Shown here piece by piece: positions 33,745-43,772 of a stretch of 64,000 bases of DNA. A program made the translations under genes and the position numbers. The notes below the pieces were generated by a model. The model did no database searches, was not told the origin of the DNA, and saw only the letters and a program-made list of their open reading frames with translations. Numbering within the stretch: the first letter of the stretch is position 1; each line of letters begins with the position of its first letter. Source of the DNA: Siphlonurus alternatus (lineage: Eukaryota; Arthropoda; Insecta; Ephemeroptera; Siphlonuridae); contig OX463783.1 of NCBI GenBank assembly GCA_949825025.1, forward strand, positions 29,595,154-29,659,153, read 5' to 3'.

Positions 33745-34345
33745 TATAATTGAAATTGAAATAATCTTTATTTTTAGCTTTCGCTATTTAAATACATAAT
33801 AGTTGGTTACATATTAATTAATTGATTTTACAATAACACATGAAAATTTGTTTCATAATTTTTTATGCCTACAGAACGAACCAATATATTAAAACAGAGA
33901 TAGCAAAATACCAATTATCATATAAGATAGTTTTACAAATAATTACTTACACAATGAATATATAATTAACTGCTATAGGGAAATCTTTCCTTCACATATA
34001 TAATACATAGCCTTTTAAACATTTTTTTATTGTGACATATTTTTTTATTAACTGGTAGTTCATTGAACAATTTTTTACCACAGTTATAAATTGATCCATC
34101 TGATCCTTGTTTATTGACACATTTTCTGAAAAAATTATTACATCCTCTTAATTGTATTATAAGTATGCATCTCACTATTTTTAACAATTTCACTTTTAAA
34201 ATGCTTAGGAAATTTATCATGAATAATATCATAAAAAAATAACATTACTTTTAATGCATATCTTTGTTTTACACTCAACCATTGCAGAGTTTCCAACAAC
34301 AATATAGTATGAGTTCTTTTATTACAACCCAATATAATTTTCATC
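33745..34345 (-). pseudogene. Jockey/CR1-like LINE C-terminal fragment
   Basis: On the minus strand, 34344-34138 encodes the post-palm region (KIILGCNKRTHTILLLETLQ, then WLSVKQRYALKVMLFFYDII), typical of the C-terminus of Jockey/CR1-group reverse transcriptases. The frame then shifts, and 34232-33966 continues with LRGCNNFFRKCVNKQGSDGS and LFNELPVNKK. The 3' end near 33760 has AATAAAGATTATTTCAATTT. The catalytic domain is not present in this orientation upstream, so the copy is 5'-truncated and frame-broken. Confidence 0.75.
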
Positions 34346-34376
34346 GCTCTGTTTTGAAGTCTTGAAAGTCTTGTTT

Positions 34377-34473
34377 TGAAATATCAAATTATTACAAAGA
34401 ATAGAATAGAATTTTTTTTTTTGAAATAAAATTCTATTCTATTCTTCTATTCTTTGTAATAATTTGATATTTC
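34377..34473. repeat. Perfect-stem inverted repeat of about 40 bp
   Basis: The arms AAATATCAAATTATTACAAA and TTTGTAATAATTTGATATTT pair exactly, and pairing extends through GAATAGAATAGAATTTT. A short T-rich loop separates them. It sits at the truncated 5' side of the LINE fragment. It may be a hairpin MITE or a snap-back duplication formed during insertion. Confidence 0.7.
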
Positions 34474-34565
34474 TTTTGCTCGTTATACAATGTATTAAAT
34501 TTATTACACATTCAATACTTTTTTTGCTCATCAAAATTTTACTCAGAGTCCCTACAGGGTCTCTT

Positions 34566-34650
34566 AATTTTACTTTTCCTGATTAAAATTGCATTTAAAA
34601 TATTAATTTTACTTTTCCTGATTAAAATTGCATTTAAAATAAGAAAAAGT
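34566..34650. repeat. Tandem duplication of about 41 bp
   Basis: TTTTACTTTTCCTGATTAAA followed by ATTGCATTTAAAATA occurs twice in direct succession. It lies between the LINE fragment and the hAT element. Confidence 0.8.
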
Positions 34651-34767
34651 TTTACACGCTTGAATAAATTGATCAAAAAGTTCATAAATTTGATAATAGA
34701 TGGCGTTGGCATGTAAAATAATAGAAAATTCGCTTCGCAGTTGGAAGACAATTTTTTTTGCAGCCAT

Positions 34768-36285
34768 CAGTGTTGCCAACCGTGCGGGTATTACCCGCGG
34801 CGACGGGCGTTTTTACTAAAAATTTGCAGAAACGGGAAAAAGGGTATTTTTGTCGATCAATGGGAAAAAACGGGTATTTTTACTCAAATGGGTGTTTTAA
34901 TGCAAAATTGTGTGCTTTCAACATATTTTTGTACCAAAAACAAAACATTTTTAAAAAAATATTATCAATAGGAGGATTCGAGGAGGATTGGAGTCTCTTA
35001 ACCAATCATATTCAAGAATTTTATTTTTTAAAAATTTGATTGGCTATTGACGCTAGTAATAAAAAAGCGCGAAATAATTATATATCACTTAAAAATTACT
35101 TATTCAAATTGGTGTCATGCGTCTGCATGCATATATCATATGCATTGATCGATGTCGTAAAATTGTCGTATCCAAAAAGTGTAAATCATATTAATTAATA
35201 GAAAAATATTAAGAAATCGATGAAGTATAATATAATATACGTATAATTATGGGATCAAGAATGAGTGGCACATTAAATATTTTTCCAATTAAAAAAAAAA
35301 AAATGCCAGAAAAAAAAATTAAATTAAACGAACTTTAAATTTCAAATGTGTTTTTTTTTTTTCCGTTTTCCAGCAATCAAGAAAAAACTTTATAATGTTA
35401 TAAAATGAACACCATGAATTTGCTGCATGCTCAGTTTTGGATTTTAGCCCTAGCTGTTTTGGTTCCGACCTGCAGCCTTATTAATTAAAGCTCGATCGAT
35501 CCTTTAATTATATTAAGCAAAAAAAAGTAAATAAAGAAAATTGTAACTGATCTGATTATAACCATGCAAACCCTCCCTTCCATGAAAATAACAACTGCAA
35601 TACCTTAATTGATAATATTTTTTTACTACCATGATATATGGCTCAAAAAAAAAAAATAATAATAAAAATTAAAAATAAAACAAAATAAATAATTAAAAAA
35701 AAATAATAATAAAAAACGAATAAAAACAGGGTTTTTCAAAAAAAAAATTGTTTATTTGTTATAAAAACGTCACAAAACGTAAATAACATGTCCAATCCAA
35801 AACCGGCACTTTTTCAAAAATCATTATTGCCTTGGATCCGCAGATTTTTTTTTTTTTTTTTTTATACTCAAAGAGATGCTCTCTGATAAATTTATGATGA
35901 ACTTAATTAACTGCTATACATTCCACTAAATGTGTTTATAATTTTTTTGAATTTTTGGGGTCCGAAACACCGAAACAGGGCTACGCGAGGTGTATCATGC
36001 AAAAAAAAAACAAAAAAATGTATATAATATTATATATATATATATATGCATCATTGCATGCATGAAAAGTACGTGATAAAATGGAAAAATATACAATACA
36101 TTATACATAAAAAAAAATGTCCCCTCCCCCCCCGCTCAACGACTCGAAAACGTGTTTTTTTGGTAATTTTGCATATTTCCAAAATAGCATATACGGTGAC
36201 GGGCATTTTTACTCTGAAACGGGTATTTTTGAGCTCCAGATTGGGTTTGATGGGGATTTTTCATCTCATCGGGTTGGCAACACTG
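34768..36285. mobile_element. Non-autonomous hAT element with 8-bp target duplication
   Basis: An exact 8-bp duplication, GCAGCCAT, flanks the element (34760-34767 and 36286-36293). The termini CAGTGTTGCCAACC and GGTTGGCAACACTG are perfect inverted repeats with the CAG...CTG form of hAT transposons. Subterminal regions contain scattered GGGTATTTTTACT / GGGCATTTTTACT words on both sides, possible transposase-binding repeats. The 1.5-kb interior is A+T-rich, with several A/T homopolymer runs and no transposase ORF, so mobility would depend on an enzyme encoded elsewhere. It landed just upstream of the splice donor at 36377, probably in or near the promoter or 5' exon of a host gene. Confidence 0.93.
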
Positions 36286-36293
36286 GCAGCCAT

Positions 36294-36376
36294 GCCAGCC
36301 ATTGAGTAGGAAATCTTTGTTGAGTGAAGTGGTTGCTGTTTTTTGTGCTGGAAAAATTTGTGATTTCTACCATTAG
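36294..36376 (+). other. Candidate 5' UTR exon
   Basis: The sequence from about 36294 ends at CTACCATTAG/GTAAGTGG, a strong donor at 36377. No ATG is present in a meaningful frame. The transcription start is not identifiable; the hAT element sits directly upstream and may lie within the original 5' end. Confidence 0.4.
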
Positions 36377-36377
36377 G

Positions 36378-37661
36378 TAAGTGGAAATTAGAATTTTGTA
36401 ATTGCAGAAAGATAATTTACGTTTATGTGTAGTGGAAAACGTGTTTTAAATATGAATGTAAGTTTTACGTGATTGACGACAGGTGTTTTTAAGATTGATC
36501 GAATCTGGATCACTTTTCTGTTATTTTGCTCGTGTTCACGTTGTAACATTATTATGAAGATGATTATTAAACTAAGATCTACTTCGTAATTATAATTGAT
36601 TGAGTGTTAGAATTTTTGAAATATTTCTACATTTTTTCGTTTGTCGAGACTTGTAAAAAACGGAAGTCCCTTATCAGCGTCTGTTATCAAAGTTGCTTCA
36701 CGATTTTGTCTTCAGTCACGCCGCAGAAAATATAAACAAAAAGGGAAATTTTTATCACGAATTTCGATTTTTATTGCAACCACTTTTGCTTCCGCGTCCA
36801 TATTATGTTTATTTATGAATTTTTAATCAGTCTTATCTTTTTTTCTTCACAATACTGTATTTTATCATGCAGTATCCTACAGGAATTATGTCATGTATTT
36901 TATTATTATCATACTTGTATACATATTTAGTTTGAGTTTAGGATTCTTTTTAACAATTCTTGTTATTTGTGCGATCAAAAAGAACGATGAAGTACGAATT
37001 GATTTTTATATCACTGTAGATAATACCGGTATTTACAAATGAAAATTAAGCTAGTAACAGACGATTTTTCGTTACATTTCCTTAAAAATCATGAGAAGCA
37101 TTGAAATGCTGTACAAAAATTCACTATAGAGTGCGAATTTGTAATTATATACTGTATACTAGATATTACCGGTATTTACGAATGAAAATTTTAGATAAAG
37201 TAACACGTTATTTATCGTTGTACTTCATTAATTAAAATCATAAAGTAAGATGCAATGCTGTAGAAAAAATCACACCTTTCTTTTTAAGAGATTAATTTAT
37301 CTGATCTTACACACAGTTGTAATAATATCCGGTTTGATATTGCACTATGTTGTTCAAACTTGACGCATTCGATAACAGTAGATATCTTCGGTTTTCGTTC
37401 TGTAAAAATTGCAAGTGTAAATTTAACTATTCGAGTAAAATGCGTAGCTCAAATTCTTTACTGTCATAATTTGTTTTAGCTATAACTCTACTCATGTTCT
37501 TGCGAGGTATAGATCGTGTTTTTTTTATAATTTTATGATAACTACTTGATAATTTTGGGATGCAATATAAATATAACCAAAAAAATAAAAACTTAAAATA
37601 CCAAAGTTACTTTGATTATCTCAGTGTCTGATTATTGTGATAATTCATAATATTTTTGCAG
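36378..37661. other. Presumed intron, A+T-rich
   Basis: It begins with GTAAGTGG and ends with ATTTTTGCAG at 37661. Apart from two similar words at 37025-37050 and 37160-37185 (ACCGGTATTTACAAATGAAA / ACCGGTATTTACGAATGAAA), a local duplication, nothing was recognised. Confidence 0.4.
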
Positions 37662-37770
37662 CGGACATGGCTTTATTTCTGGGGAATGGTGACTCATTCA
37701 TGCAAGATTCCAATACTTTTATAGAGGGTTATACCTTCACGAAATTCGTTTAATTAATAATTTAAAAGAG
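37662..37770 (+). other. Candidate exon with a short ORF
   Basis: The acceptor is ATATTTTTGCAG (37661) and the donor is TTTAAAAGAG/GTAAGC (37771). An ATG at 37667 in a fair context (GGACATGG) opens a 28-codon frame (MALFLGNGDSFM...) ending in TAA before the donor. As drawn this is either a 5' UTR exon with an upstream ORF or part of a non-coding RNA. The intron after it begins with the hairpin at 37780. Confidence 0.4.
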
Positions 37771-37779
37771 GTAAGCATT

Positions 37780-37852
37780 AGAAGATTCAGTAGCCAGTTC
37801 AATGGAACCAGCTTGTCGTCAGGAGTCTATTGAACTGGCTACTGAACCTTCT
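37780..37852. ncRNA. miRNA-precursor-like hairpin in an intron
   Basis: The arms TTCAGTAGCCAGTTCAAT (37786-37803) and ATTGAACTGGCTACTGAA (37829-37846) pair perfectly over 18 bp. They are flanked by AGAAG/CTTCT pairing with a one-base bulge, giving a stem of about 24 bp and a 25-base loop. The size fits a pre-miRNA. It begins 9 bases after a splice donor (GTAAGC), so it would be intronic. No second copy was seen in the window, unlike the MITE hairpins. I do not recall a known miRNA with this seed. The strand is not determined. Confidence 0.4.
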
Positions 37853-38093
37853 ATGATGACTCTTTCCTTGAGAAAATATAAAAATGAAGCTAACGTGTAA
37901 CTCGAGAGCAGTAATACGTAACCTAAATCAAGTTGACCCTCAGTGAAAGGTGTTCTCATATGACGTTTATTGGCGTTCAATAAAAAAGCGTGGCCACTTT
38001 GGGGCGGTGAGGTAAAATTTAAACGATTCACAGAATGAATGAAGATGTCATTCAACATTTTTTATTGTAGTTTATCTTTCGTTGGTAGAAGAT
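37853..38093. other. Single-copy stretch, no gene recognised
   Basis: It has an AATAAAAAAG word (37979) and a comparatively G+C-rich patch (GTGGCCACTTTGGGGCGGTG, 37990-38009). No splice-bounded ORF was found. Confidence 0.35.
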
Positions 38094-38322
38094 ATCCTAG
38101 TTGAAAAATTTCATCCTCGTCTAAATCTAATCTTTTTACCTCTAAAACACATCTTATTTCCTCTTCGCTCAAAGTGAGTATAAAATGAAGACAATATTTC
38201 TAACATTTTGTGCTCAAGAAAAAGACGTAATCTCGTCGTTTTTCTTCTAAAATGGTGCAAAATAGGAGAAAAATAGACGAGAGGAGAGCATGAAATTTAT
38301 TTCAACTTCGGTGGTTTCTCTT
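38094..38322. repeat. Dispersed repeat, AGTTGAAATAAATTTCAT family
   Basis: It begins TCCTAGTTGAAAAATTTCAT and ends GAAATTTATTTCAACTTCGG, with internal CTAAAACACATCTTATTTCC, GAAAAAGACGTAATCTCGTC and AAAATGGTGCAAAATAGGAG. Ends are partly inverted. Confidence 0.75.
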
Positions 38323-38768
38323 TCGTTGGTATTATAGAATACACAAAATCTTATTATGTTCATTAATGCAGCAGTTATTTGCTGTGCATGGCAATATTGA
38401 TTCCACACATCATTAATATAGTAATATTTTGCCATGTACCGGTAAATAAATTATATTAGAGTTATTAAACTAAAACTATGCCTAATTGATTTACATATAT
38501 TATAATACCTACTATACTGTTTCAAGAAAATGGTCGTACTTGAGAACAATTTGTTTTTGTTAATTCTATACATTTTATCATGCATCATTATTATAAATAT
38601 TATACATTTTTGCTTTAAGTTATATTGTATTTTTTACCAGGTAATGAATGACATAATTTTACTACTAAATATAAATAAATATTAAACTTTTGGTTTTACA
38701 TTGAATTAATATTCGTCTATATATTATAATAGTATTATGTTTTGTTTAGGAGAGAATTCTTGAGCATA

Positions 38769-38919
38769 AAGCCAGTATTACACGATACAATTTTTCTAAT
38801 TATTGTATACAATTTTTCCTTTCAAGAAAACTTCAACTCCATTTGTTTGTATGGAGATGAAATTTTCTTGCAAGGAAAAATTGTACACAAAATTGTAATG
38901 TATCGTGTAATACCGGCTT
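38769..38919. mobile_element. Hairpin MITE, GCCGGTATTACACG family
   Basis: An independent copy of the family at 1260-1417. The ends AAGCCAGTATTACACGATAC and GTATCGTGTAATACCGGCTT are inverted, and the loop contains CTCCATTTGTTTGTATGGAG. Confidence 0.8.
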
Positions 38920-39072
38920 AAGGCGAGCCACCGTGCATGGATTGTCACATTTGTTAAATGTATTACTATAATATTATTTTAGTGAAATGCGATTGTAAAT
39001 AACTATTATCATGTACAACATTTTTTTTTAAATAAGGATATTTATTATGTGGAAATATATATATATATATAA

Positions 39073-39239
39073 CATTGTGGGTGTGTTACCTTACCCTTAA
39101 GACAGAGACAACGTAGTCCCATGTGATTAACATGCAAACCTTAGCAAATTCACAATTTTTTTTTTTTTTTTAATTTACCAAGGTTTACATGTTAATCAAA
39201 AGGGACTACGTTGAACAGCTGATCGACGTTATCTCTACC
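39073..39239. mobile_element. Two abutting TTAA-type element ends
   Basis: 39073-39096 (ATTGTGGGTGTGTTACCTTACCC) is a right end of the GGGTAAGGTAAC type, followed by TTAA (39097-39100). From 39101 a compact core-Y palindrome follows (GATTAACATGCAAACCTTAG and AAGGTTTACATGTTAATCAA), ending GACGTTATCTCTACC and TTAA (39240-39243). Its own two ends differ: the left is GACAGAGACAACG and the right reads GGTAGAGATAACG. Confidence 0.7.
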
Positions 39240-39673
39240 TTAAACTTTTCTTGATATTACGCACGTTATGACTCCCAAAGTTGAGATAGAATTGATAATA
39301 ATAATAATAACGCGGCAAATGTGAACGCTATTGTACGGAGTCTGAGAAAGGGGTACTGATTGTGAGAGATGGAATGCTGCATGCAATGCGCCAAATGGAG
39401 ATTAGAAAGCCGCCTCGATTGTTTTATATCTGCTAACCTATATATTTTCATAATTATATCAGTGGACCGTGAAATTTATGTTCATCTATTAAGACAATTA
39501 ATAATGCACAGTGCCTCAAATAATTTTATATTTTACGCAAAGAAATTATTTTAGCGAAGAGGTTTTTTTAATTATAGCAATGTTATTAACTGGAACATAA
39601 AGCAGTTAGAAATATGAAATACTGTTCAGAAAATTTGATCTTATTGTTAAGGAGCATTGAAATTTTTAATACA

Positions 39674-39907
39674 TGGGTTACAGGAGGGCTTCGAGTATTG
39701 TCAAATTTGTTCTTTTTTTTTTAGATTATTTTGAGATAACACCTTTAAAATTGTCCTGCAAAACGCTGTGACGTCATAGTCATGCAAATATTTAACACAC
39801 AAGAATAGAAAATTAAAGATGTTGCATGACTATGACGTCATAGTGTCTTTTCCCTCGATTTTCAGGGTTAAAAAATGTCTAAAAATTGACAATAACATAC
39901 CTCGAGT
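39674..39907. mobile_element. Palindromic MITE with paired CRE sites
   Basis: The ends CTTCGAGTATTGTCAAATTT and TTGACAATAACATACCTCGAG are imperfect inverses. The inner arms CTGTGACGTCATAGTCATGCA and TGCATGACTATGACGTCATAG form a strong stem with two perfect TGACGTCA sites (39769-39776 and 39833-39840). A second copy is at 41331-41555. Confidence 0.75.
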
Positions 39908-39909
39908 TC

Positions 39910-41100
39910 CTCTACTGTATACAAATATACAATATTTTTTTCATGAAGGTTGTCCATTGCTGCAACAAAATATGATGTGATTATTTTTTATTTACATTTT
40001 TGTGTCCCAAGGTTTACAATGTTAGTAACTACCTCAGTTTTGGCAGTCAAAATGTCTCAAATCACGACGTTAATTTTAAATTAAATTTCAATTTCTTTTA
40101 TTCGTCCAACTCAAAATACATTTATGCATATTTTCAAGTAAAAATAAAGCATTATGTATGGGTAAGACACGTCAAAGAGCAAAATATACAACCAATACAC
40201 AAACAAACATCACTGTAAAAAGTACTTAACAGAGTAATACAGTTATTGAACAGAAATTTTTAACCAATTTCCTAAAATCTGCATAATTTTGTACATTTTT
40301 TAATGATACTGGTGGTAATTAATTACACAAATGTTAATAATGTTAGCAGTACGTTTGTTACGACAATGTACCGAGTCTTGCTTGGCCCGCGTCAAAAGGG
40401 GGATATTTATACTTCGCTCGATCACACCGATGGTTTATTTTTATCTTCAATCGAGCGCCACCTAACTGCATACAAATGAAAGAAAATCACACCCTTTACA
40501 CGTGCTTAATTTCTGAAATACAGTTGAAATTTAGCATAATGTGATTTAATATAGTAATGTAATGTTGTAAACAAATCGCATTCATTTCATCACTAGCAGC
40601 ATGGTAATTAATTCCCGCAGGTTGACATGATGGATTTTTAATTTTTGTCCTTGTCCGCGACCAGAAGTGTTAAATTCTGCAACAGCTACAACAACGGACA
40701 TTTACCGGCTATATTAATGAAATGCATACGTTGCGTACGTTAGAATATTACCCTGCATTATAGGTCGGAGAACCAACAACGTTTTGTCAGGCTTTACTTA
40801 TTATTACAAATTTAGCACATGTTCTATAGTAAAATGTGCATTTTTTTTGTATTTGAGTTGTTTGCAAGAAGTTAACGAAATATCATTGTATGCAATGTGC
40901 AGGCTTATCCAAGTGTTTGCATTAATTACTGAAGTAAGGAGCAGCTCTATGCAAATTAATTGACAGCTGTTCCAGCTAAATCGTTGCCGCCCGCTCTAAT
41001 TTATGTAAACGGAACTTCTGTAATTATATTGTTATATTTTTTATTATTGTTTAGCCGCCAGCATAGTTTTAATAACACCCGCGCGATGTGTTGTGTTCGT
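39910..41100. other. Single-copy A+T-rich stretch
   Basis: No repeat arms or splice-bounded ORF were seen. It contains a CTCF-like word on the minus strand (GCGCCACCTAACTG, 40455-40468) within a slightly G+C-richer patch (40380-40490). Confidence 0.4.
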
Positions 41101-41111
41101 AGCCTAAAGAG

Positions 41112-41312
41112 TGAATGGAGTATCGACCTCAAAATTTGTATTGTATATAGGGTGCAAAGCTACTCTGATATTTTTAAAGATTTTTTTTAGTCCGAAAACT
41201 ATTTTTTTAAAAAATATTGAAAGTACAGAGAAAGTGACGCCTCTCTTAATAAAAAGATAGGACCGAAAGGGACGTGGGTTCAAACCCGACCTTGGCAAAA
41301 CTTTTTTTTAAA
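41112..41312. mobile_element. Partial foldback MITE
   Basis: It starts ATGGAGTATCGACCTCAAAA, continues AGGGTGCAAAGCTACTCTGA and GAAAGTACAGAGAAAGTGACG, and ends GGGTTCAAACCCGACCTTGG. The second arm is missing. Confidence 0.65.
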
Positions 41313-41330
41313 TTGCATATTTGGATAGAG

Positions 41331-41555
41331 GACCTCGAGTTATGTTCTGTCAATTTTATTCAGATTTTCGAACCTTCTAACACCCAAAAAATCGAGGGGA
41401 AAGAAGCTGTGACGTCATAGTCATGCAACGTATTTTCCAAATTAAGCTTGTGTGTTAAATATTTGCATGACTATGACGTCACAAGCGTATTTCTCCTGAA
41501 TTTTAAGGGTATTAAAAATACGAAAAAATATTTACAATACTTAAATGCAATAAAA
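41331..41555. mobile_element. Palindromic MITE with paired CRE sites, copy 2
   Basis: TGTGACGTCATAGTCATGCA and TGCATGACTATGACGTCACA pair, with perfect TGACGTCA at 41410-41417 and 41474-41481. Outer arms CTCGAGTTATGTTCTGTCAA resemble the 39674 element's ends. The left edge abuts the preceding foldback fragment. Confidence 0.75.
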
Positions 41556-41817
41556 AAAATCATGAAGCTTGTTCATTGTGTTTTTTTCAATATATTTATT
41601 TTTTGATACTGAACACTAATATTTGAATTGTTCTTTTTTCTAATTTATTTACAATCTTTATCAATTCAGATAAGAGTCAATCTTGAAGTGTCATTATATT
41701 CTGTTATAGTATTAATAATAATAAAAAATAATAATAATAAAAAGGACTTTATTTGTAAAAAAGGCGTATTGTAGTATTGTAGTTTTGTGATAATCAGCGA
41801 GTTTATTTAGAGATTAT

Positions 41818-42138
41818 AATGGAGTATTGTCCTCAATTTTTCTATTGCAGAAATGGATAGAGCGTGCAAAGTTATGCTACCCTGATTTTTTTCAGATTTT
41901 TTAGAACCCGGGAACTATTTTTAAAAAATTATTGAAAGTTCTTTTTGTGACGTCACGAGACGCCGCTCCTTAAGAAAAAAATAGGACTTGTCGCCGCGTG
42001 ACGTCACAAAAAGGACTTTCAATAATTTTTTAAAAATAGTTCCCGGGCTCTAAAAAATCTGAAAAAAATCAGGGTAGCATAACTTTGCACCCTCTATCCA
42101 TTTCTGCAATAAAAAAAAATTGAGGACAATACTCCATG
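41818..42138. mobile_element. Full-length foldback MITE with central CRE pair
   Basis: The ends ATGGAGTATTGTCCTCAATT and AATTGAGGACAATACTCCAT are exact inverses, and almost the whole 320 bases fold back. The centre replaces the family's usual GGTTTGAACCC segment with GTGACGTCACGAGACGCCGC and CGCCGCGTGACGTCAC, giving TGACGTCA at 41948-41955 and 41999-42006. Near-identical copies are at 42977-43304 and 57396-57718. Confidence 0.85.
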
Positions 42139-42216
42139 TTGATGGATGTTCTTTAACAAGAGATAATTTCTGGCGTGTTTACTTTTACTTGTCAAACGTC
42201 AAAATTCATTTTTTAA

Positions 42217-42575
42217 GGGGAAGGGGATCAGCTGTTCGATGTAGTCCCATTTGATTAAAACAACTGGCAGACGCACAAAAATTCTAAATAAAAAAAAAAA
42301 AATAGAGACAGATTTTAAAACTCACAAAAATTTTTCAAACAATGAATTTTATTATTCGAGCCGATTTTTTTAAATTAATTTTTTAGTTTACCTCTCGACC
42401 CATGGGTAAGTCCTATATTATATGCTGAAAATTAAAAATAATAATAATAATAAGCTTGAAGAATTCCAATAATTGTTTTGAATTTTTTTCTGTTGCTTTA
42501 AAAGCACTAAAATCTGTCTATAAAAAATGTCTGCTAAGGTTTACATGTTAATCAAATGGGACTACATCGATCGGC
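42217..42575. mobile_element. TTAA-flanked element, core Y
   Basis: TTAA lies at 42213-42216 and 42576-42579. The left end GGGGAAGGGGATCAGCTGTT and right end ACTACATCGATCGGC are only partly inverted. The inner arms carry CCCATTTGATTAA and AAGGTTTACATGTTAATCAA. Confidence 0.65.
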
Positions 42576-42670
42576 TTAATTGGTAGGACTTACAGGTAGT
42601 CCCCTAAAATCTCTAACCTGGACCTTTTCATAGTAAATAAATTCTTATAAATGTTTTGTTTCTGTTTCAG

Positions 42671-42732
42671 GTAAGACCCAATCTTCCTTTCTTTTGAGAG
42701 TAACTGCATGGCTGCTGCGATCCCGTATTTGA
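42671..42732 (+). CDS. Candidate exon with ATG, second host gene
   Basis: The acceptor is TTTCTGTTTCAG (42670). An ATG at 42708 opens MAAAIPYL and reaches a good donor, TTTGA/GTGAGT, at 42733. Without splicing the frame runs 42 codons to TAG at 42836 (MAAAIPYLSEFDIFRVEHMR...). Spliced to the acceptor at 49702 it would stay open for most of that exon in an alternative frame and then stop. It may therefore be an upstream-ORF exon or a separate small gene. Position and strand fit a gene running from 36.3 to beyond 49.8 kb. Confidence 0.35.
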
Positions 42733-42976
42733 GTGAGTTTGACATCTTCCGAGTAGAACATATGAGATTATTGTGTTCATTTTGGACAGCACGAACTTTT
42801 CTTTGGTCTCACTTGCTAGAGCTGCAGCTTCAATAGATACAGATTTGTAATTTTAGGAAATGTAAGGTCTCAAAATAGTTTTGGTTCACCACTCCTACAA
42901 AGACTGCATTGTAAAACAAAGCAGGAGTAATGTTCGTGATGTCCATAGAACAGCCAGAACATTAGCCATAGAGGTG

Positions 42977-43304
42977 TAATAGAGTATTGTCCTCAATTTT
43001 TTTTATTGCAGAAATGGATAGAGGGTGCAAAGTTATGCTACCCTGATTTTTTTCAGATTTTTTAGAGCCCGGGAAGTAGTTTTAAAAAATTATTGAAAGT
43101 CCTTTTCGTGACGTCACGAGACGCCGCTCCTTAAGAAAGAGATAGGACTTGCCGCCGCGTGACGTCACAAAAAGGACTTTCAATAATTTTTTAAAAATAG
43201 TTCCAGGTCTCAAAAAAATCTGAAAAAAATCAGGGTAGCATAACTTTGCACCCTCTATCCATTTCTGCAATAAAAAAAATGGAGGACAATACTCCATTTA
43301 TGTA
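42977..43304. mobile_element. Full-length foldback MITE with central CRE pair, copy 2
   Basis: Ends ATAGAGTATTGTCCTCAATT and GGAGGACAATACTCCAT; TGACGTCA at 43109-43116 and 43160-43167. High similarity to 41818-42138 suggests recent spread. Confidence 0.85.
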
Positions 43305-43403
43305 TTAGTTTGATTTTTTGAGGCGTCAAATCATTATTTTATTACGCACTTTAACGCAAAGTTCCTTTATTTTTTAAGTTTGGTTACCAAACATTTTTTT
43401 TAA

Positions 43404-43768
43404 GGTAGAGATAATACAGATCAGCTGGCCCAATGCTAAAAAAATCCCATTCATAAAAATTATGAAAAAAATTTAAAGTGTTCTCCTCTACATCCCCTAT
43501 CAGTAGGTAAAATATCAGGTATACAAAAACGAGCTAGTTTTCGAGTTATTAATTTTTAAAGTTGACCAATTTAACATGGAAGTTCCATTTCTCCATGTTA
43601 AATTGGTCAACTTTAAAAATTAATAACTCGAAAACTAGCTCGTTTTTGTATACCTGATATTTTACCTACTGATAGGGGATGTAGAGGATAACATTTTAAA
43701 TTTTTTTCATAATTTTTATGAATGGGATTTTTTTAGCATTGGGCCAGCTGATCCGTATTATCTCTACC
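43404..43768. mobile_element. TTAA palindrome, GGTAGAGATAA ends, core X (type copy)
   Basis: Flanked by TTAA (43400-43403 and 43769-43772). The 365-base element is an almost perfect inverted repeat: GGTAGAGATAATACAGATCA on the left, TGATCCGTATTATCTCTACC on the right, and arms continuing through CTACATCCCCTATCAGTAGG and CGAGCTAGTTTTCGAGTTAT to the loop at about 43585. A TTAA target fits piggyBac or Kolobok; ends beginning GG are more Kolobok-like. No ORF. Confidence 0.9.
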
Positions 43769-43772
43769 TTAA

